DNA of 64,000 nt from Salarias fasciatus. Taxonomy: Eukaryota; Chordata; Actinopteri; Blenniiformes; Blenniidae. This document shows, piece after piece, positions 59,501 to 64,000 of the stretch; the first letter of the stretch is position 1; every line of letters starts with the position of its first letter. The stretch is taken from the NCBI RefSeq assembly GCF_902148845.1, contig NC_043763.1, forward strand, positions 11,647,170 to 11,711,169, written 5' to 3'. The notes under the pieces were generated by a model. The model saw only the letters and a list, made by a program, of their open reading frames with translations. It made no database searches and was not told the origin of the DNA. The translations under genes and the position numbers were made by a program.

Positions 59501-62500
59501 TCAAGAGTTCCCTGAAAAGAAATAACAGAAGAACACAAAGATGTGAGGCATCAACTGATGCAGCTTTGCAGTTACTACAAACACATGATGAATATAAACT
59601 GACCACAGCGTTTTTGGGATTGGCTTGCTCATGGGACATCTCCAGCAGCTGCTCAGGCGTGCACACTCTTACTTTACTGAGCACATTAAACCATCCACTG
59701 CAAACACAGAGAGAGAGAGAGAGAGAGAAACACAGTCTCGTGTTAGAATACAGACAGAATTAGCTTGTATTTTCTGCATTGTCCCGGCCGTTTTGGTCGC
59801 GTACCTCGCATCCTCAGGTGACTCTGCAAACACCTGGTAAGTCCTCTCATCCGTCACGATGTTCAGGGCGTTCTCCTTCTCATGGTTATCCACAATCTCT
59901 CTGCAAAACCACAAACAGGACACATGGCGACGACGCACAGAAGTCAGTCAAGCGGTGGACAAGATGGCGCTCGTTATTGATGGAGCAGCTGATCATTGGA
60001 CATCTTACTTGGCCGCTCGGATGTCGATGGTTCCCTTCAGTTTTTCCTCGCTGTCGTTGTCATAGTACATCAGTTTACTGTCTCTCAGTACGAACCAGCG
60101 CATCTTCCAGTTTCTGACACAACAACAGACACAGCAAAACAATGAAAACCACCATATTCTACTGTGTATCCTAATGTAACCACAGAAAACCCATCAAATT
60201 CTTGCCCAAAATGCCCTCTTTCACTATTTAATCTTACAGTACACCTACAACACAGAGAAAAGTCTCCTCTTTCCTAAAAATAACTCATGCATAACTTGTT
60301 TTGGTTTGTAGATTAGCAACTCAGTCAAGCATTTAGAAATCCAAAATACTTCAGCTTGGATACCACGCTGTAGTTCAGCAGCTCTGCAGAGTACAAGGTT
60401 TAAAATGAGGAGAAATACACACAACACATGACAAAGTCAGCCGATGTGTTCATTTATAGTCAACTCGTATGACAATCAAGTGATTCACATTGAAGTAACA
60501 GTGAGAGCAACCTGTTTTTGTTCTTCTTGCTTTCTTAGCTCTAAGAACTTTTAAAAATATTAGATTTTAGCAAATGACAATATTCTGAAGTCGTGTAAAC
60601 ATGCATGTAATGATTTCATTTCATTAGCATGCACGCTTCACTCAGTAAAAACTACAACAACCTCCGTGAGAGAGTGGAGAGCCCTCCTCCCTTCTTGTAG
60701 AGCCAGCCAGACTTCAGAGACTCCTGTTTGGACCGGAACCACATGAAGGTCTCATCTTTCAGCACACACCATCGTCTTCTCCATGGGATCATCAGGCCAG
60801 CTGAGGAAGGCAGATTACTCTTTTAGTCATTTATTTATTTTCACCGAACAACAGATTTACAGATGGATTGGAATATCTGAAGCTAAAGGTGATATTTGAT
60901 AGTTTCATCAATAGATTTGATGCAAAAAGTGAGCAAGAAGGTAAATAAGGAATTAGGATTATCATACACTCCATATTAATACACAGATGAAACCTACACA
61001 CCCTTCATGTAGAGGTAACCGTGGAAATACGGCGGCCCGTTTCCATTGAGCAGCGTCACTCTGCCGTTGGTCACCTCCTCGTCGGTGTCCATCATTCCGT
61101 CGTGTTCGTCGTCGCTGTCGGCATACTGCAGGAGCACAAAGCCGCTCCAGTTTATTACCGTCGCACGCAAGTGAGGACAAAACGCTCAAACTACTGGTTT
61201 AGCAGAATGCTGAAATGTTGAAAGGAGGGCTGTGTGGCCGCTCATACATGTCTGCGTGCACGCGTGTGAGGATGCGTGTGAGTGTGTGTCCTCACGGAGT
61301 CGGAGCTGCCTCTGTAGGACTCGATGCTGGCGTTGGTGCAGGTGGACTTCCTCGGGTGCTCCTCGTCGGTCACCGCCGCGCTGCCGCGGTTGCTCCCGGA
61401 CACGGAGCTGTCGTCTCCCGCGGTGACGGAGCCCTCCTCCTCCTCCTGGTCGTAGTCGGACTCGGTGTCGGCCGGCATGCTGTAGATGGGCTCCTCTCCG
61501 TCCACCAGGCTCTCCACCATGCTGACTTTCCTCTCCGCCTCCGGCTTCGCCTCCTCTTTCTTCTCGCCGTCGCCGGGAGCAGGCGGAGGTGGCGGAGGAG
61601 GGGGCGGTGGGGGGACGGCCGCACCGTCTCCAGGTGGAGGGAGAGGAGGCGGAGGGGGGATTCCAGGCACGCCGTCCGCGGGCAGGGGGGGCGGAGGAGG
61701 AGGCGCAGGTGGCACCGTCCCCTCCGCAAACGCAGGCGGAGGAGGAGGCAGCTGGGCGAATATTTCCTGATCCATCGGGGCGTCCGTCTCGGCGGGCGGA
61801 GGGAAGTCCGGCAGAGGAATGCACTCCTCCTCGGCGTGGAAACCCTCATCTACGTCCTCCTCTTTGGACGCGCCTCTGGCCTTGCTCGCCCCTTTCGGAG
61901 TTTTCGCCTCGGCTGCCGGTTTGGCACCAACTGCTCCCAGCGACGGATCCACGCCGCTGAAGTTCAGCAGGTCGATGACCTTGGTGGCCTTGCGGGACGC
62001 CTCCTTGTTCATCCTCTTGAGCTCCGCGTCGCGGCGCAGCTGCAGCTCCTGCTTGGACGACTCGCAGAGCTGCGACACTTCGTCCTCCCTCTTCTTCTGC
62101 AGCCGCTCGATCTCGCGCTCCAGCTGCAGGATCTCCTCCATTTGGCGAGCTTCATCCTTGAGTCACAACGAGAGCAGGACGAGGCCGGATCAGTGAATCA
62201 CATTAATATTTCATCGACAAGCATTTGCTTTGAAATATTAACACACTGATTCGATTGTTGTAAAACAGGAAGTCAGGTTATCTTTCCAGCAGCACTTGCC
62301 TCTGACGATTTCTCTTTTTTCTCGTCTCCTTCCTCGTCTTCCTTCTTCTCCTCGCCGGCTGTTTTCTTCTCATCCTGCTCTTTCTTCTTTTGCTCTTCCT
62401 CCTTCTTCTTCTTTTCCTCTCTGAGCTTTCGGACGCGGGCGCGCGCCACCTGCCCTCGCCGGTGCTTCTGCAGCACCAGCGTGGCCTTGCGCTGCCTGGT

Positions 62501-64000
62501 GAAGCGTTTGCGCTGGATGTGCCGCCGCAGGTGCTTCTGCAGGGTGACGATGCTGATTCGCACTCGTTTGAAGTGTTTCCTGTAGCAAAAGCGGATATAT
62601 TGTCACGGTTCTGTAAATATGTTAAATACTGATTTATATTGGATCTTACTTTGCAGAGAAAGTAAGCAAGTGTGCCCGGATTATCATAGCGGCTTTCCGG
62701 CGGACTTCGTCGCGGTCTTTCTCTAAACGATGCTCCAAAGACTCCTTCATGAACACCTACAGGGAAGAACAGGCACAGCTTACAATAATTTCATGGAACG
62801 TATTAAATAACACTGAAGACGACTGAGAATCTTCCGCGGTTGAGCCCAGAGACGGTTAAATCTCACCTTGGTTTTTCCAAGCTGCCACTCTTTCTTGGTC
62901 TTATCGTACTTGGTCAGCAGGTCGGTGCTCTTCTTCTTATCGTCTCCAGCTGTTGGGATTTTTTCCTTATGAATGATCTTGTACCTAGGCACAGAGACAC
63001 AATCAAGAGTGAGATAACAGACCAACACACTGAAATGACTGAGTTGAATGAACATTTAAAGGATTTTACCGAGAGAAGAAGTCCTTGAAAGTTCTGCGAA
63101 CGGGAAACCCGGCGCGCCGGATCTTCACTGTCTCCAGCATCCCAGAATACCTCAGCTGGTTCAGGACGACCTCCGGGTCAAACACGTTTGGATTCTACAA
63201 GAAAAGTATAAAGCATTAATCGTTTTCAAGATAATGTACATTTATGCTCCGGCATGTAGAGAATAATATGAACTTCAGAACCATGAATAAAGGAGAAGCT
63301 CACTGACCTTCTCCATGTTGGGCTTAATGCAGCGAATGAAGAAAGGATTGGACACACTGAGGGTCGCCATGAGAGCATGAAGAGAGTCCTAAGGACAAAA
63401 ACATTCATGTTTAAACCTAAAAACCTTGTTTTAACCTATTAAAATGATCGACTGACTAAAAACTCTAATCCATAAAACCTTGTTAGGATGCTTGCGTGTC
63501 AACCGTATGTAAGTTTTAATAATTTCTTTCATGACACACTCACTGAATGTAAATGACACATTCCACTCACCCTGAACTGGGAGCTCACGGTCGGTTTGCG
63601 TCGGGCCGTTCCCATTTTCTCCTCGTTGTTTCTGCTGCCAACCTTCTCAAACAAGTCATAGATGAAGTCCAGTCTGTTTGGCGTCAGAGGCACGGAGGAT
63701 GAAACGCATTAGTCATGATCTCAGAGCGAAAAGTAAAGCTTCACTTTAACACATTTTTGCTTTCCATTGATCATTCATTATAAATGAAATAAAGCACCTG
63801 CTGTCCTTGAGCATGTTCAGGATGTCATCTCTGAAAGTGTCTCTGTTCTTCTCCAATATTCCTCGAACGTCATACAGAACCTGTAAAACAGAAAGAAAGT
63901 TCTTAGATGTCACACATTAAATGAACACAGTTTGTTGACATGAGTCTCAGTTGTAAAACTCACCTCTCCGGCATAATGTTTGATGCCAAACTGATGATCA
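53511..64000 (-). CDS. myo10: Unconventional myosin-X, C-terminal part (5' end outside window)
   Basis: A filopodial-tip motor carrying integrins and other cargo. Twenty-eight exons join in frame to 1539 residues (coordinates in the next entry). In order, with residue numbers counted from the window edge: end of motor ([20 protein letters not shown] ... [12 protein letters not shown] ... [19 protein letters not shown], 1-190); three IQ motifs (about 195-265); a charged helix (265-312); a short coiled coil; a proline-rich PEST region (about 400-500); split PH1, PH2 and PH3 domains (about 630-910, [54 protein letters not shown]); MyTH4 (about 925-1110, [20 protein letters not shown]); and FERM (about 1115-1530), ending [20 protein letters not shown]. 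Domain order is unique to myosin-X. Odd points are the polyproline tract, a Gly/Ala-rich FERM insertion and two GC donors. It may be one of two teleost paralogues. Confidence 0.92.
56442..56522. repeat. (CA)n directly after a myo10 FERM exon donor
   Basis: About 40 dinucleotides. On the minus strand the exon 56528-56735 ends and the intron begins gtactcacacacaca, so the repeat starts at intron base 6. Confidence 0.95.
59706..59729. repeat. (GA)n microsatellite
   Basis: Short GA run next to the acceptor side of the myo10 exon at 59604-59697. On the minus strand it is a CT run beginning about 10 bases upstream of the acceptor and may serve in the polypyrimidine tract. Confidence 0.8.

Larger units (their letters stand above)
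53511..64000 (-). other. myo10: myo10 exon coordinates in this window
   Basis: In transcript order: 63964-64000 (cut by the edge), 63798-63880, 63571-63673, 63308-63388, 63070-63194, 62867-62984, 62650-62756, 62300-62579, 61296-62156, 61002-61125, 60662-60800, 60009-60113, 59805-59900, 59604-59697, 59456-59511, 58382-58524, 58101-58295, 57695-57852, 57504-57624, 57076-57224, 56823-56971, 56528-56735, 55910-56046, 55697-55820, 55214-55567, 53988-54164, 53710-53901, 53511-53615. Exons 62300-62579 and 55697-55820 end in GC donors (GAG|gcaagt, CAG|gcaagg). The exon 57504-57624 donor is T|gtgagg. Introns 54165-55213 and 58525-59455 are over 900 bases and show only unique AT-rich sequence. Confidence 0.87.

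Noticed and set aside
61486-61770. Plus-strand glycine-rich open frame
   Set aside because: It is antisense to the myosin-X polyproline region and is explained by GC-rich repeats.
61186-61824. 212-codon minus-strand open frame in another frame of the myo10 exon
   Set aside because: Arg/Gly/Ala-rich shadow of the real frame. The correct frame joins flanking exons and matches myosin-X.
1-64000. Endogenous retrovirus, LTR or Polinton remains
   Set aside because: No paired long terminal repeats and no gag, pol, integrase or capsid-like reading frames were seen in any frame.

Overview
This window is nuclear DNA from a teleost fish, probably a percomorph-like species. The evidence is short introns, fish-type DNA transposons and retroelement tails, many CA/TG microsatellites, and seven vertebrate genes whose spliced products can be read exon by exon. 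No tRNA, rRNA, CRISPR or prokaryotic feature is visible. Gene models below were joined by hand from splice sites and protein similarity recalled from memory. Each complete model, and the in-window part of each partial model, closes in one reading frame.

Layout: (1) 1-14041, plus strand, is the 3' part of a triadin gene (trdn). About 45 tiny exons are visible, and the first 9.5 kb is a tandem array of an eight-exon module. (2) 14042-17838 is trdn 3' UTR and intergenic sequence. (3) 17839-18691, minus strand, is fabp7, complete in four exons. (4) 20549-29513, minus strand, is usp40, complete in 31 coding exons. (5) 31434-36683, minus strand, is tspear, complete in 13 exons. (6) 40842-43090, minus strand, is sumo3, with a dead Tc1-like transposon in intron 1. 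(7) 44477-49556, minus strand, is pttg1ip, seven exons, with two retroelements and a perfect inverted repeat in its last intron. (8) 53511-64000, minus strand, is the 3' two thirds of a myosin-X gene: end of motor, IQ motifs, PH, MyTH4 and FERM. It runs off the right edge.

The genes do not form one pathway. The order looks like joined synteny blocks: trdn-fabp7 are neighbours in human 6q22, and tspear-sumo3-pttg1ip lie together in human 21q22, while usp40 and myo10 lie elsewhere in human. trdn acts at the muscle calcium-release unit. usp40 removes ubiquitin, sumo3 is a protein modifier, fabp7 carries fatty acids, tspear is a secreted EAR-repeat protein, pttg1ip is a small membrane protein, and myo10 is a filopodial motor.

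I found no new multi-gene system. The most unusual structure is the trdn array. Every exon is symmetrical (phase 1-1), so whole modules can be gained, lost or skipped without a frameshift, and one intron of the module is far better conserved between copies than its surroundings. Other points of note are a long polyproline tract in the myosin-X tail, three probable GC-AG introns, and CA repeats lying directly at two 5' splice sites.
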